DNA from: Ichthyophis bannanicus
Taxonomy: Eukaryota; Chordata; Amphibia; Gymnophiona; Ichthyophiidae
Assembly: GCA_033557465.1 (NCBI GenBank)
Contig: CM066039.1
Span: forward strand, 46,157,788 to 46,221,787
DNA: 64,000 bases
Direction: 5' to 3'
Shown here: one piece after another, positions 1 through 11,160 of the stretch
How positions within the stretch are numbered: position 1 is the stretch's first letter
Layout: every line of letters starts with the position of its first letter
Notes under the pieces: generated by a model
What the model saw: only the letters and a program-made list of their open reading frames with translations
Told to the model about the DNA's origin: nothing
Databases searched by the model: none
Translations under genes and position numbers: made by a program

Positions 1-105
1 CGTATGACCTAGATTGGCCACTGTTGGAAACAGGATACTGGGCTTGATGGACCTTGGTCTGACCCAGTATGGCATATCTTATGTTCTTATGTTATGTTCT
101 TATGT
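1..105 (+). repeat. 3' end of a CR1-like LINE with 8-bp tail repeat
   Basis: The segment carries a typical CR1-type LINE 3' terminus (a GGTCTGACCCAGTATGGC core) followed by a short tail of TTATGTTC repeats. Tails of short tandem repeats instead of poly-A are usual for CR1-type LINEs. The rest of the element lies left of the window. A related end sits on the minus strand near 53360-53450. Confidence 0.6.
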
Positions 106-1345
106 AGGTGTTGTCAGACAAATCTGATTGACTTCTTTGACTGGGTGACCAGGGAGTTGGACCGAGGGAGAGCCCTAGATGTGGTGTATTTAGATTTCAG
201 TAAAGCCTTTGACACCGTTCCTCACAGGTGACTTATAAACAAACTGAGCACCCTAGGGAGGACCCTAAAGTTACTGTTTGGGTTAGAAATTGGTTGAGTG
301 GGAGGTGACAAAGAGTACAGGTAAATGGAGCTCACTCTGAGAAGAAGGAAGTTTCCAGTGGTGTGCCCCAGGGATCTGTCCTTGGTCCGATTCTTTTTAA
401 CATCTTTGTTAATGATATAGCGGAAGGGCTGTCGGGTAAAGTTTGTCCCTTTGCGGATGATACCAAAATCTGCAATAGAGTAGACACCCAGGAAGGTGTA
501 GATAACATGAGGGGGGATCTAGCTAAGCTTGAAGAATGGTCTAGAATTTGGCAGGTGGGATTTAATGTTAAAAAATGCAAGGTCATGCATTTGGGCTGCA
601 GCGATCCAAGGGAGCAATATAGTATAGGTGGTGAAGTACTTTTGTCCGCTAAAGAAGAGTGTGACCTAGGCGTGGTTGTGTCTGATGATCTTAAAGTGGC
701 TAAACAGGTAGAAAAGGCGACAGCAAAAGCTAGAAGGATGCTTAGGTGCATACGGAGAGGGATGGCTAGCAGAAAAAAGGAGGTAATAGTGCCTCTATAT
801 ATGTCTTTCGTGCGGCCTCACTTGGAGTATTGTGTGCAATTTTGGAGACCGCACCTTCAAAAGGATATAAACAGGATGGAGTCAGTACAGAGGGTGGCTA
901 CTAAAATGGTTAGTGGTCTTCATTATAAAGCATATGAGGACAGACTTAAGGATCTTAATATGTACACATTAGAGGAAAGGTGGGATAGAGGTGATATGAT
1001 TGAGACGTTTAAATACCTCCGTGGCATAAATGCACAGGGGGAGAGCCTCTTTCGACTGAAAGCAAGTACTGCTACAAGGGGACATGGGATGAGGGTGAAA
1101 GGGGATAGATTCAGGAGTCATATGCGGAAATATTTCTTTACGGAAAGAGTAGTGGATCCGTGGAATAGTCTCCCAGTGGAGGTGGTAGAGATGAGAACTG
1201 TATCTGAATTCAAAAAAGCATGGGATAAACACAGAGGATCTCTAAAGGAAAAAAGGGACTGTTGTAGTTGATGTGGAAGGACAGACTAGATAGGCCATGT
1301 GGTCTTTTTCTGTCATCATTTTTCTATGTTTCTATGCTATCTATG
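106..1345 (+). mobile_element. CR1-like LINE, 5'-truncated copy A (broken RT)
   Basis: This is the C-terminal half of a non-LTR retrotransposon reverse transcriptase. The SKAFDTVPH motif is followed by an in-frame stop and a frame break near 230-360. The frame then stays open from 363 to 1271, with a VPQGSVLGPILFNIF motif and the catalytic FADD at 450-461. The end domain (VRPHLEYCVQFW, then WNSLPVEVV) matches the CR1/Jockey type. The 3' UTR ends in TTTCTATG repeats near 1320-1340. It is closely related to the minus-strand copy at 57575-58825, and both start at the same point of the element. The copy is inactive: it lacks the 5' half and the endonuclease, and its RT is interrupted. Confidence 0.85.
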
Positions 1346-2110
1346 AGGCAGCCCCGACTGCTTTCCCACAGTCTGCTTTGTGGCAATGCTCCCCTTGTCA
1401 TACATTTATAGGCATGGGAGGAGAGATCCCTGTGCCATCATACCAAGTAGCCAGTCTCCAGATATATCACCACTCTCGCAACTTGCATAGATCCTGGACT
1501 GAGTAAGGATCATAGCACAATCTGGGGAATGTTGGCACAGCATCAGTCTTGTCTCCCGGTGCCTGGCACAGCAGATGTATGGCTGCCCTATAACCTGGTG
1601 ACACTTAGGTCATCCGTTTTGGTCCAGATACTGGCCAGGCCTTCATGTCTGGTCAGGCATTCAACTGCAGATCAGCACACCAGGTCCACCCGTGCAACCC
1701 TCAAACAATACACACACACTCTCGCTTGCAAGGACAAATTGTAGAACACAGCAGAAAAGTTTCTAAGTACTGGCCTTATTCCACATCTTGGGCAGGAATA
1801 ACGGGTACGTCTGTGGGGAAGTAAAAAAACGTTCACAGGTCTTTCTGGAATACATTATACACCTCTCCATGGCAAACCATGCCTCCATTCTGCTCCTCCT
1901 GGCCGCAGGCAGAGATCCCTGTGTAAGCGCCATGGATGTCCCCATGCGCTGTGTGCTGGAATACGACCATGGAATTTTCGCAAGATACATGTCTCCCATG
2001 CATGTGCAAATGGCCTATTCGGGATCTGGAATGACCCCTTATTTCAATCGGCTCATCTTCATGTACTTATTTAAACACACCTTCAAAAAAATAGAACAGA
2101 AGACTCCCCT
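1346..2110. other. No recognised feature
   Basis: I see no coding signature, tandem repeat or clear transposon end here. Short open frames exist on both strands but have no recognisable motif. Confidence 0.4.
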
Positions 2111-2114
2111 TGGC

Positions 2115-2450
2115 TAAATCCATGTTGATTTTGTCCCATTAAATCATGACTCTCTATATGTTCAGTAATTATATTCTATATAATGGTTTTTACAATTTTG
2201 CTTGGTACTGATGTCAAGTTCAATGGTCTGTAGTTTCATGAATCACCCCTGGATCCTTTTTTAAAAATTGGTGTTACATTGGCTATGCTCCAATCTTCAG
2301 GTACTACAGATAATTTTTTAAATAGTTTACAAATTTCTAATAGGAGAAATTTCATGTTTAAGTTCTTTCAGCACCCCGGGATGTATACCATCTGGTCCAC
2401 ATGATTTGCTACCCTTTAGTTTATCAAATTGCTGTATTACATCTTTCCAA
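2115..2450 (-). mobile_element. CR1/L3-like LINE fragment (RT upstream region)
   Basis: Read on the minus strand this decodes, with stops, to the conserved LINE segment GPDGIHPGVLKEL followed by a NxxFKKG-like stretch that precedes the RT core. The same segment occurs in the LINE at 7017-7400, so these are two decayed copies of one family. No intact frame remains. Confidence 0.65.
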
Positions 2451-2459
2451 TCCCTTCCT

Positions 2460-2935
2460 TCCAGCAGCACAAGTTCCCCCTACCTTCCAATCATCCTCCC
2501 ACAGCAATTACAGCCCCCCTGATGATGACTTCTGGCATCTATCCTCCCTCCCAATATCCCCAGCATCTGATCCCCCCTCTTGACATCTCCTGACATCCAG
2601 ATTCCTCCATTACATCCCCCCTGAAATCTATACCCCTGACATGACCCCTCCCAGCAGACTCCCCACCCCTCACCTGCCAATCTTCCTTCTGTGGCTCTTA
2701 CCAGGGTCCCTGGCAGTCTAGTGGAAATGAGTGATACCCAGTCACTCCTGCTCTTGCGAGTCCCAAGTTCAAAATGGTGTGTGTGACCCCTAATGGTAAT
2801 CGTGATACTACTGCTAGCGTACTACTAAAAATGGGGGGATCGGATGCCAAGAAGATGTTGGGAGGGGGAATAATGTCTGGGGGTGATCAGGAGGGGGGAC
2901 TGGATGTCAGGGAGGGGTGATCAGGATAGGGACTG
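2460..2935. repeat. C-rich / G-rich inverted repeat
   Basis: The left part (2460-2680) is C-rich with recurring GATCCCCCCTC and TGACATCC motifs. The right part (about 2825-2930) holds the reverse complements of the same motifs (GGATGTCAGG, GGGGTGATCAGGAGGGGG). It may be a foldback element or an inverted, decayed minisatellite. Arm boundaries are approximate. Confidence 0.4.
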
Positions 2936-3059
2936 GCCTTGGTCTTTATACAGGCCTTGCTCCTCCTAGCAGGCACTTCTGTCTGCCTTGGGGCAGGTGT
3001 AAATGCTGACATATAGATTTTTTTTTTATCAATGTGTATTCCCCTTGCTAAACGGGGAA

Positions 3060-3150
3060 TGCAATGCAATATGCGCCTTTGAGTCAATGCTGATTCCTGG
3101 TGACCCAGGAGCTCCTGGGTTTTCTTGGCAGTGTCACCGGAAGTAGAATA
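3060..3150 (-). repeat. SINE 3'-domain fragment
   Basis: About 85 bases match, in the same orientation, the 3' domain of the SINE at 40745-40970. Shared motifs include GCCTTTGAGTCA and CTCCTGGGTTTTCTTGGCAG. On the minus strand the GACTCAAAGGCAC end resembles the tail that some SINEs share with RTE LINEs; that link is from memory. Confidence 0.5.
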
Positions 3151-3289
3151 TTTTAGGACCACTCAAAACACTCCCTTTTCAAGCCCTAACCACACCCCTT
3201 GAAATATGGATGTGATGTGGATCACTACATATAAATAGCGGCTTTATAAAATCTGTATTTGCATGCCTTGGTGATTTGCATGTTTAGAA

Positions 3290-3808
3290 GTCACTCTTCT
3301 AAAGTAACCTCCTTAGTCTCCTAGTCTCACAACATTCTTCTGTAATTCCTCTCAATTCTCTACTGTTGTAACAACTATCTTATCTGTACATGTGATTACC
3401 TCATTCATTGCTCTTTTCTCCAGTTCATTTATGAATATGTTAAGTGTTACAGGTCCCAGTACAGACTCTAGGAGAACTCCACTATTGATTGTTTTCCAGT
3501 TGGAAAGCAGACCATTTAATTCCATTCTCTATGTCCTGTCTTGTAGCCAGTTTCCAATACACAATAAGACATTGTCTTTTATCCCATGACTTTTTCATTT
3601 CCTCAGCAGTCTCTCTTGAAGGATTTTGTCAAATGTCTTCTGAAAATCCAAATACATTAATAGCAGCCAACTCACTTTTATTCACATTTTCATACCTTCA
3701 AATAATCTATTAAACTGGTAAGACAAGACTTTCCTTTGCTAAACCAAATCTGACTCATTCTCACTAAGCTGTTTCTATCAATATAACCACATAATTTATT
3801 TTTAAGAA
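3290..3808 (-). mobile_element. CR1/L3-like LINE, RT part (left of Tc1 insertion)
   Basis: The minus-strand translation with stops shows the RT core of a CR1-type LINE: YLDFQKTFDK, then GNWLQDRT, then an altered SVLGPVTLNIFIN box. It directly abuts the TA target site of the Tc1 element at 3811. The upstream part of the same LINE resumes at 7020. There is no uninterrupted frame. Confidence 0.7.
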
Positions 3809-4159
3809 TACAGTTGTGGTCAATATTGTTGGCACCATACAGTTTATCACCTTAATATCAATATCTCCTAAACAAAGTGGCCAGTGAAATAGCTTTGGAC
3901 TATATAAGCACACATATTTGACACATAAAAGAATCAAATAAAACTAGAACAATTAAAGAAGGAAATAGTAGGAAACAATATAAAAACTAAGACACGGCCA
4001 AGACATGATTATTGGCAGTCTTATAAACAATTAAAAACAGTTTTAACAAAAGAACCACATTCCCATTGCAGTAAAATTAGACGCATCTGTGATCAATTAT
4101 CAGTACTCATAAGACTTGAATCAACCATTGAATGATTCTCATGTTTAAAATGGCCACAT

Positions 4160-5746
4160 ATTTTTTTTGCTGTGGTTCCAAGATGGCGGAGGAGTAGACG
4201 CCATTCGTGGGTGCGGAGTGGCTGAGAGGTGGACGCTGACCCGATGGGGGAAAAAAGGAAGCAAACGACAGCGAAGCCCCCGGCTTCCTCGACACCCCTG
4301 GGATGTTCGGCGCAGGCCTCTATTGTTCCCTTCTGTACACCTCGTTCGGCGGGTATGGCTTCAGCGGATCCCTCTGGTGGAGTGGGGGATCGGAGCAGTG
4401 ACGGAGTTGATCTCAGTCCCGTTCAGCTGTTGCCGCCGTAACCCGGTAGAGGCCGAGAGGAGGAGGTAGGAGCTGAAGTGGCTCCGGGTCAGGAGGTCAG
4501 CTCCGTGTGTGGGGGCTCCTCCTCTCTATCGGTCCCGAGTCCTGGTGAGCGGTCTGGAGGAGCCGTGGAGGTGGTTCGCTCCACTGAGGATGGTTCGGGA
4601 GGTGCTCAAAGGAAAATCGGCTCGTCAGAGTCTGCAGAGTTCCGGGTAACATGCGGCTTACAGAAACCAGCTAAAGTTACATTAGATAGCTTATGGGAGG
4701 CTATCTCTTCCCTCCAGAGTTCCCTTGCTCCTGTTGTGGGTGCTTTATCTCAGGAATTTATTTTGGTTAAAGGCCGGTGTGTGGCGGTGGAATCGAAATG
4801 TGTGGAGCAGGCTGATAAAGTTACGCTGCTAGAGACAAAGGTAGAAGATGTGCAAGCTATGGGTAAGACTTTCTCCAAGGAACGTTTGATTTCTTTGAGG
4901 CGTTTGGAATATATGGACAACTCTTTGAGGAGGAATAACTTACGCTTTTTGAATTTTCCGAGATCACCCTTGTTGGAACCCCTGGTTCTTGTTCGAAGAT
5001 ACCTCATGGAGGTTCTTTTGATGCCCCAAGACAATTTGCCACCTATTGTTAAGGTTCAATATGTCGCTATTTCTTCTGGGACTGGGGATGTGGTGGGGTC
5101 TGGGGGTACTGCGGGGGTTGATCAAATGGGATTGTCTGATTTCCTGGAGAATTCCCTGGAGGTGGTGACCAGTAGGGCAACTATGGTGGTCAGCTTTGCC
5201 TTCGAGTCTGACCGCAATGCTGTCCTTAGGTTATATTTCTGTAGGATTTCTTTTTCCCAGTTTTTAGGTTCAAAAATCTCGATATTTCCTGATTTGTCGA
5301 GGGATACCCAAAAGAGGCAGAAGGAGTTTCTGGCTTTACGCCAGAGAGCCACTGCCTTGGGTGCCCAATTTAAATTGAGGTATCCTTGTAAATGTGATTT
5401 ATTATATCAGACTAAGCATTTTCTGTTTTTTGAGCCTTGCAACTGCTTAACTTTCTTCAGGCGAGGGAGGCAGGGGGGGAGGGGTAACTCCTGTACTGGC
5501 TGCCATTTGTGTTATCTTTGCTCATATGATGTTGGGGAGTTTTTCCTCTTTTTATTTCTTTTGATGTTTCTTGTTTGGAACCGTATTGGGTTGTATTATT
5601 GGGGTCTACTTACTGGGGTAAATTTGTATTATGTGATTAGTATTTGTTTTTTCCTGGATTGTTTTTGTGGTATGTAACCGACTTATTTCCTTTTCATGTT
5701 TCAATTGTTTTATTGAAATTTGTTAAATATAAAATAAAAAAAAAAT
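4160..5746 (+). mobile_element. L1-like element with ORF1 only (HAL1-like organisation)
   Basis: The insertion is flanked by a 13-bp duplication, AAAATGGCCACAT (4147-4159 and 5747-5759), and ends in an A-rich tail (about 5728-5750). The 5' end has CCAAGATGGCGG, a YY1-type motif like the one at the start of mammalian L1. Only an ORF1-type frame is present; no endonuclease or RT follows, and the tail starts about 50 bases after the frame ends. The short length with intact 5' end, tail and target duplication suggests a complete non-autonomous element rather than a truncated L1. A second copy with the same layout is at 12312-13330 (-). Confidence 0.82.
4244..5677 (+). pseudogene. L1-type ORF1 protein (RNA-binding chaperone), one early stop
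   Basis: From ATG 4244 one frame runs to 5677 (478 codons), interrupted only by a TAA at 4439-4441; after it the frame is open for over 400 codons. The N-terminal part is low-complexity, Ser/Gly/Pro-rich. A heptad-like helical stretch follows (about 4690-4910), then LRRNNLRFLNFP, the start of the RRM-like domain of L1 ORF1. The C-terminal domain shows IFPDLSRDTQKRQKEF, TALGAQFKLRYPCKC and FLFFEP. L1 ORF1 proteins trimerise through the coiled coil and coat the RNA. The last 80 residues are hydrophobic and rich in Phe/Cys and may be read-through of the 3' region. I infer recent activity in trans because of the near-intact frame. Confidence 0.75.
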
Positions 5747-6294
5747 AAAATGGCCACATTCACTCCCTGTTCCATTTTCACAAGGGTGAAGACAAGGGAG
5801 CTGCCTGAGACTGTCAGAAAAGCCTTTATCACTAAACATCAAACTTCAAAGGGGAACAAGGCCATCTCCTAAGATCTTGGGATTCCTGTGTCTACAGTTT
5901 GCAATGTTATTAATAAGTTTTCTGCTCATGGAACTGTCAAGAACCTCTCAGGATGTGGTGGGAAGAGGAAAATTAATCCAAGAAGTCTTTGAATGTTAGT
6001 GCAAACAGTTGGAAAAACACCAGGAACAACATCTAAAAAGCTTTAGGCTGGCCTGGAGCAATCTGGAGTGGTGGTTTCAACACACACCAAGTGCCATGCA
6101 CTAAAATAGAAGTACTTCATGGGAGAAGGCCAAGGAGGACCCCACTGCTCAAAGACAGACATAAAAAGGCACACCTGATCTTTGCCCAAACCCACCTTGA
6201 GAAACCACAATCTTTCTGGGAAAATGTTCTGTGGACAGATGAAACCAAACTTGAGCTCTTTGGCAATGCAGCCCAGCGATACATTTACAGGTGA

Positions 6295-6495
<201 letters not shown>

Positions 6496-7019
6496 TGAGG
6501 TCATGGGTCCTGCAGCAGGACAAATACCCAAAACATAAGTACAAAAGAATGGTTAAAAAGGAACAAATGGACTGTTTTAAACTGGCCAACAAGTCCTGAT
6601 CTCAATCCAATCAAGAACCTTTAGAAAGAGCTGAAATCTGCCGTTGGTAAAAGGAATCCTAGAATCATTCATGAGCTGGAAGAAACCGCCGTTGAAGAGT
6701 GGGAGAAACTACCAGCAGACAGATTGACGAAATGTGTAGATGACTACAAGAAACGCTTGGAGGCTGCCATCACTGCCAAAGGTTGTGCAACTAAATATTA
6801 GTAAAGGTGCATTAATCCTGTCCAGGTCATATTTAGTTTTTTTTCTCAGAAATTACTATGTCTAAGCTGCACAGACATCTATTTTTTGTTGTATACCTTT
6901 GAACATACTATTAAAATATTATGAAGACATACAGTTGGAATGTTTCCCATTATTTCTCAAGATATTGTACAGAACATACCTAAAATGCAAGGGTGCCAAT
7001 AATGTTGATCACAACTGTA

Positions 7020-7835
7020 GGTCCTACTACTATTCCTGGCACTGACGTCAGGCTCTCTGATCCATAGTTTCCCAGATCACTCCTAATATCCTTTAAAAAT
7101 ATTGGTTTTACATTGGCCACTCTCCAATCCTTAATTACTATTTTAAATAATAGGTTACAGATTAGTAGCAGCAATTTCATATTTAAGCTGTTTCAGAACT
7201 CTGGCAAGAATACCTTCCAGTCCTGGTGATTTTGTTGTTGTTTAATTTGTCAGTTTGCTCTATTATGTCTTCTAGATTTACAGAGATTTGCTTTAGTTGC
7301 TCTGAGTCATTATTCTTTCTGAGCAGTCCTTTTACTCCTTGGTTATCTAGCAGATCAACTAACTTCCACATTGGCGTTTTATTTCAAATATAGTTGACAT
7401 TTTTTAGAATTAGTTTTGTCCCTTTACAGCAAGATTATTTTCAAACTCTCTTCTGAACTGCCTTATTACTGTTTATATTTGACTTCACAGCACTTATGTT
7501 CATCCCTGTTTTCTTCATTAGGATCTGTTTTCAATTTTCTGAAACATGCCCTTTCGGTTTTCACTGCCTCTTTCACCTCATTATTAAACTACACTGGCAG
7601 TCATTTTGTCTGCTTTCAACCTTTTTTAATACATGGAATATGTTTTGTCTGGGCTTTTAAAATAGTATATTTTAAATAGTATCCATACCTCATGCAAACT
7701 TTTGACCCTGGTGGCCATTCCTTTTAGAATTTTTCTAATTTCCTCATTTTATCATAGTCGCACTTTTTAAAATTAATTGCTATGGCAGTACTTTTCTTTA
7801 GTGTCCTTCTTCCAGTGATTATGATAAGTTTGATC
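7020..7835 (-). mobile_element. CR1/L3-like LINE, part right of Tc1 insertion
   Basis: The minus-strand translation gives SPGLEGILARVLK, then NLLFKIVIKDWRVANVKP followed by IFLKDIRSDLGNYGS and SLTSVPG. This is the conserved region just upstream of the RT core in CR1/L3 LINEs. It continues the LINE broken at 3808. Upstream sequence up to 7835 matches the inter-domain part of such LINEs, from memory. Many stops. Confidence 0.7.
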
Positions 7836-8524
7836 ACGTGAAGGCCTATTCTGAACCCTGCACGTATGACTGCACCGCCCGTTCAAAATTTGTACATGCT
7901 GGAGATGGACCCGATTCTGCCACTGAGGGGCCCAGATGTACCCGCGATGGCAGAATTGAGGAAATAGATGCCCAGGTGCTCCCCGTATGCCAAGCAGATC
8001 GATATATGGGAAGCTACCCTCCTGGTGCCAGAATGCACTGCAGAGCGAGGGAGCAGTAGGATCTTGGTGCCATGGCAATGAGCCGTCTAGCTGATGGCTT
8101 GGAATGTCATAGCCCAAGTCCTCCCCTGCAGACTGTGATCCTGCCGGCATTGGAGACCTCCATGGCCCGGATTGTGGCTGCAGGGGCACAGTGTGGCCAG
8201 ATGCCTGTGGTGTGGGGGAGTGCAGAGCATGTTGTAGGGGTCACATGGGACTTATTCCACCTTCTGCCAGGCGTGCAGCTGTGTGCCGGTGGATGTACAG
8301 GGTCCTGACCTGCATAGGCCCTGTATGTTCTAGCAGCTTGCAACTCTCCCACTCTGCCTCCATTCCACCTCCGTTCTGCCCCCTCTCACCCCTGTCCAGT
8401 GCTCCCTGCACAAATGATGTGTACATGTGGGGAGCGCTGGGAACGGAATCACATTCCAGGGCTGAGTGTGGGTTGGACATCCACCCCAGACGTCCAACCC
8501 CATTATTTGTGTTTCAGAATGCCG
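7836..8524. other. Unrecognised GC-richer insert within the LINE
   Basis: LINE-like sequence stops near GATCACGTGA (7831-7840) and seems to resume near AGTGATCACTG (8530-8540). The 690 bases between are clearly richer in G+C and have no motif I recognise. Open frames exist on both strands but none shows a domain. Ends and target duplication are not clear. Confidence 0.35.
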
Positions 8525-8640
8525 GCCATAGTGATCACTGTTGGTCCCACTATCATTACCTCTTGCAATAGTCCTGTTTTCCTGCTCCATTTCTCTCTAT
8601 CTCAGTTGGAACCAAGCTGGGATCTGATTCCATGAGCACT
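8525..8640 (-). mobile_element. CR1/L3-like LINE, upstream end fragment
   Basis: The wording of this stretch (TGATCACTGTTGGTCCCAC and following) resembles the piece that normally follows the 7750-7835 segment in CR1/L3-like LINEs. It would complete a LINE disrupted at two places. Recognition is from memory and the end is approximate. Confidence 0.4.
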
Positions 8641-9237
8641 TGTACCACCCAGTGATTTTTTTCTCCTAATTTTATACTTTCTCCAAATATATTCAGGTAG
8701 AATATTGCAACAACCATTCTGGGCTGGGGGCCAAGTAGTCTGGTTCTCTTAGGAACTTATAACCATGGATCTCGACCATGATGTCTAGGCATCCATGCAA
8801 TGACTTCCACCTACTCTGTGGCTGTGAACGCTGGCTTTTAGTGCACTACATTTATTGTTGGAGCCACCTTAACCTTTTTGTCACCTTTTCCTAACTGATA
8901 TGTTAAATTTTCTCCAATGCAACTTATGTACCACCCTACTTTTCTTCTTCCGTTTGTGACTCTTCAGGTTGTTGATCTTTGAATATCTCTTCACCACTGG
9001 AGCTATGATTCTGATCTGTACTTTTGCTTCTTTAATGAAAAGCTTTCAATATCTTCTGCCCACTTTTCACCATCAACTTATCTCATGTAGAGATGTCTAA
9101 CTCATTCCTGGCTTGTCTTCCTCCTTCTCTGTATGACCTCCATCTCACTTAGGATACTGTAGCTTTCCTAGCCTGTGGTCTGCCACACTACATGCACATC
9201 ACCCATCTATATTACTTCACATCGTTGAACACCCTAG
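8641..9237. other. No recognised feature
   Basis: AT-rich sequence without coding signal or clear repeat structure. It could be further decayed LINE. Confidence 0.35.
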
Positions 9238-9922
9238 GGTCAATGCAGAAAGCTGGCGTTGAAGTTGCATGCTATTCACCGTGCACATAATTTCAGAGTG
9301 GATGAATTTCACAAACGTTATGCGCCGATATGCAGCAAAGGACGCACATGCAAATGAGGCATGCGCAATACTTCAGCGTAAAGTGGGGAGGGAGGGGGTG
9401 ATGTATGCGCAGATGATAAACACGCTCCCAGTAATGCTGCACACATGTGATATGCAATGATATCCTCCCTTCTTCTGCATTTCCCAGGTCAATGTCAGTC
9501 GGTTCTCTGTCGTTTTCCCCATTTCTTTGGTGTGCAGCTGTAGCCTGTGCATGAGCTAAGACGCAAAAAACATTTCTATTTTCTCCTGCAGGCTGAACTT
9601 TTCTCCTATACGCACAAGTTCCACGTCACAGATTTTTTACACCGAAGGAATGACTGTTCACCAGCACACATTCCTCTGATGAGGCGTTAGAACAAAGGCT
9701 CTGTTGACGCTGCCTTCTGGTCCTCTGTGCATTTCTCTGCATTAGGCGATGACTTTATTAGCATCTCATTTCAATATGCGCAGCTTATTTGAGTATCATT
9801 TTAATACATGTGGCGCTGTTGTGTATGCACCATTTTTTATGCCATGTGCGCCATTTTTTTCTCTGCGTCACTCGCTGGCGTTACCTGTGCATGAAAGGTG
9901 CGCTAGCATTTCTGCATTGGCC
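9238..9922. mobile_element. Candidate non-autonomous DNA transposon with TIRs
   Basis: The left end reads GGGTCAATGCAGAAAGCTGG and the right end is its near reverse complement, CTAGCATTTCTGCATTGGCC. The inside (685 bp) has many GCGC/GCAT motifs and no coding frame with recognisable domains. The target duplication is not clear, so the superfamily is open. Confidence 0.45.
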
Positions 9923-10321
9923 TTCCTGAATTTAAGATTCTTGTTTCTATCAACCATGTCTTCCATTACCTCCCTCTCTCTTATTTTTCTCATCTTTTCT
10001 GTCAGCTTTCATCTGATCTGGTTATTTTCCCCTCCAGTCTGATTCCCTTTCTATTATCATGCATTTTCCTTGAATGTACCTCTATTCTGGAATGTTTTAG
10101 CTTGTCACATCTACTTGGATCTGTCTTTGTCAGTTGCTCAAATCTCATCTCTTTGGTCTTTTCTCAGATCTTCAGTCTCTCTGCTAAGCCGGGGAACAAT
10201 TTTTACTTCTATACTATGGAACAGTCAATTCAATCTTCTTCTTCCAAAACAGATACAGGGTGTGCTGAACCTGTCTGCAAATAGCCTTGAAGAAATACCA
10301 TAAAAATGATAAATATTTTAT

Positions 10322-10440
10322 GTAGGACCAGCTCAACCATTAGGTAAGACTAGGCAGCTACCTGGGGCGGCACCTTCTGAGGAACAACAAAGAGCAGCTG
10401 CAGTCAAAGCAAAACAATAGATCTTGACAGCTACGTAAAC
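10322..10440. repeat. Fragment of a dispersed repeat shared with 25125-25210
   Basis: It shares the order ATTAGGYAARACTAGGC, a short spacer, CACCT and CTCTGAGGA with 25125-25210. Similar ends (CTAGGCAACTGCCT-like) occur at 16870-16920 and in the hAT-like element at 55303-55920. Probably an end of a non-autonomous hAT family; boundaries unknown. Confidence 0.35.
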
Positions 10441-10762
10441 TCAAAGAGCCATCAGCACATTCTTTTTAGGGATGTGCATTTGTTTGAAATGACATGGAAA
10501 ATATCATTTTGTTTAGACACTAAAAAAAAAAAATCTGTTTTTTCTCCATTTTCATCATAGGCTGGTCTCATACCAATAATCTTTGGGTGGGACGGCAGGC
10601 ATCTTGCAGAAGAGCCATCACATCTCCATACGGGCTAGCTCTAGACAATCTGCTCTTAACTTTTGTATTGCTGGTATCTTCCTTCCTGTTTCCTCATTGG
10701 TCCAAAGTTTGTCTGGTCTGGAGTTCTATGGAAAATGCTAACTGGATGTTTTGCCTTCTGAA

Positions 10763-11016
10763 TCTATTGGCTCCTGCTATAGAGATTTACTCCAAAGATT
10801 TTTCTTTTGCCATGTTTTTGTGCCAGAAATTCTGGGAAACCGTGTCTAAGTACACTTATCAAGTCTAATCCAGATCCTGGTCGTCCACCAGGATCTGGAT
10901 TAGGCTTGGTAAATATCTCCGACAGAGGGCTTAGTCATGGTTTCACAGAATTCTGGCACAAGAACATGGCAAAAGAAAAGTCTTTGGAGTAAATCTCTAC
11001 AGAAGGAGTCAATAGA
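10763..11016. repeat. 254-bp near-perfect palindrome (foldback)
   Basis: The left arm (10763-10882) and right arm (about 10889-11016) are reverse complements with few mismatches, closing on a loop of a few bases near TGGTCGTCCACC. Matching markers: GCCATGTTTTTGTGCCAGAA (left) against TTCTGGCACAAGAACATGGC (right), and TTTACTCCAAAGA against TCTTTGGAGTAAA. No coding content. It may be a foldback MITE or a recent inverted duplication; a transcript would form a hairpin over 100 bp long. Confidence 0.8.
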
Positions 11017-11160
11017 AACAAAATAAAATTAAACAATCTGCAAATGATGCAGCAAATCAAATGAAATTAAGATTTTTTTGCCTGCAGACTCCTAATTCTT
11101 TTACCTGCAGGGAGAACTGGCAAACACATATATGCAGTCTAAAATTTAATATTTAACAGT

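Noticed and set aside
4478..5677. Host gene (400-codon open frame)
   Set aside because: L1 ORF1 C-terminal motifs, A-rich tail and flanking target duplication show a retrotransposon.
7773..8590. Candidate genes in overlapping frames of 73-138 codons
   Set aside because: No domain, frames overlap on both strands, and the block behaves like an insertion in a LINE.
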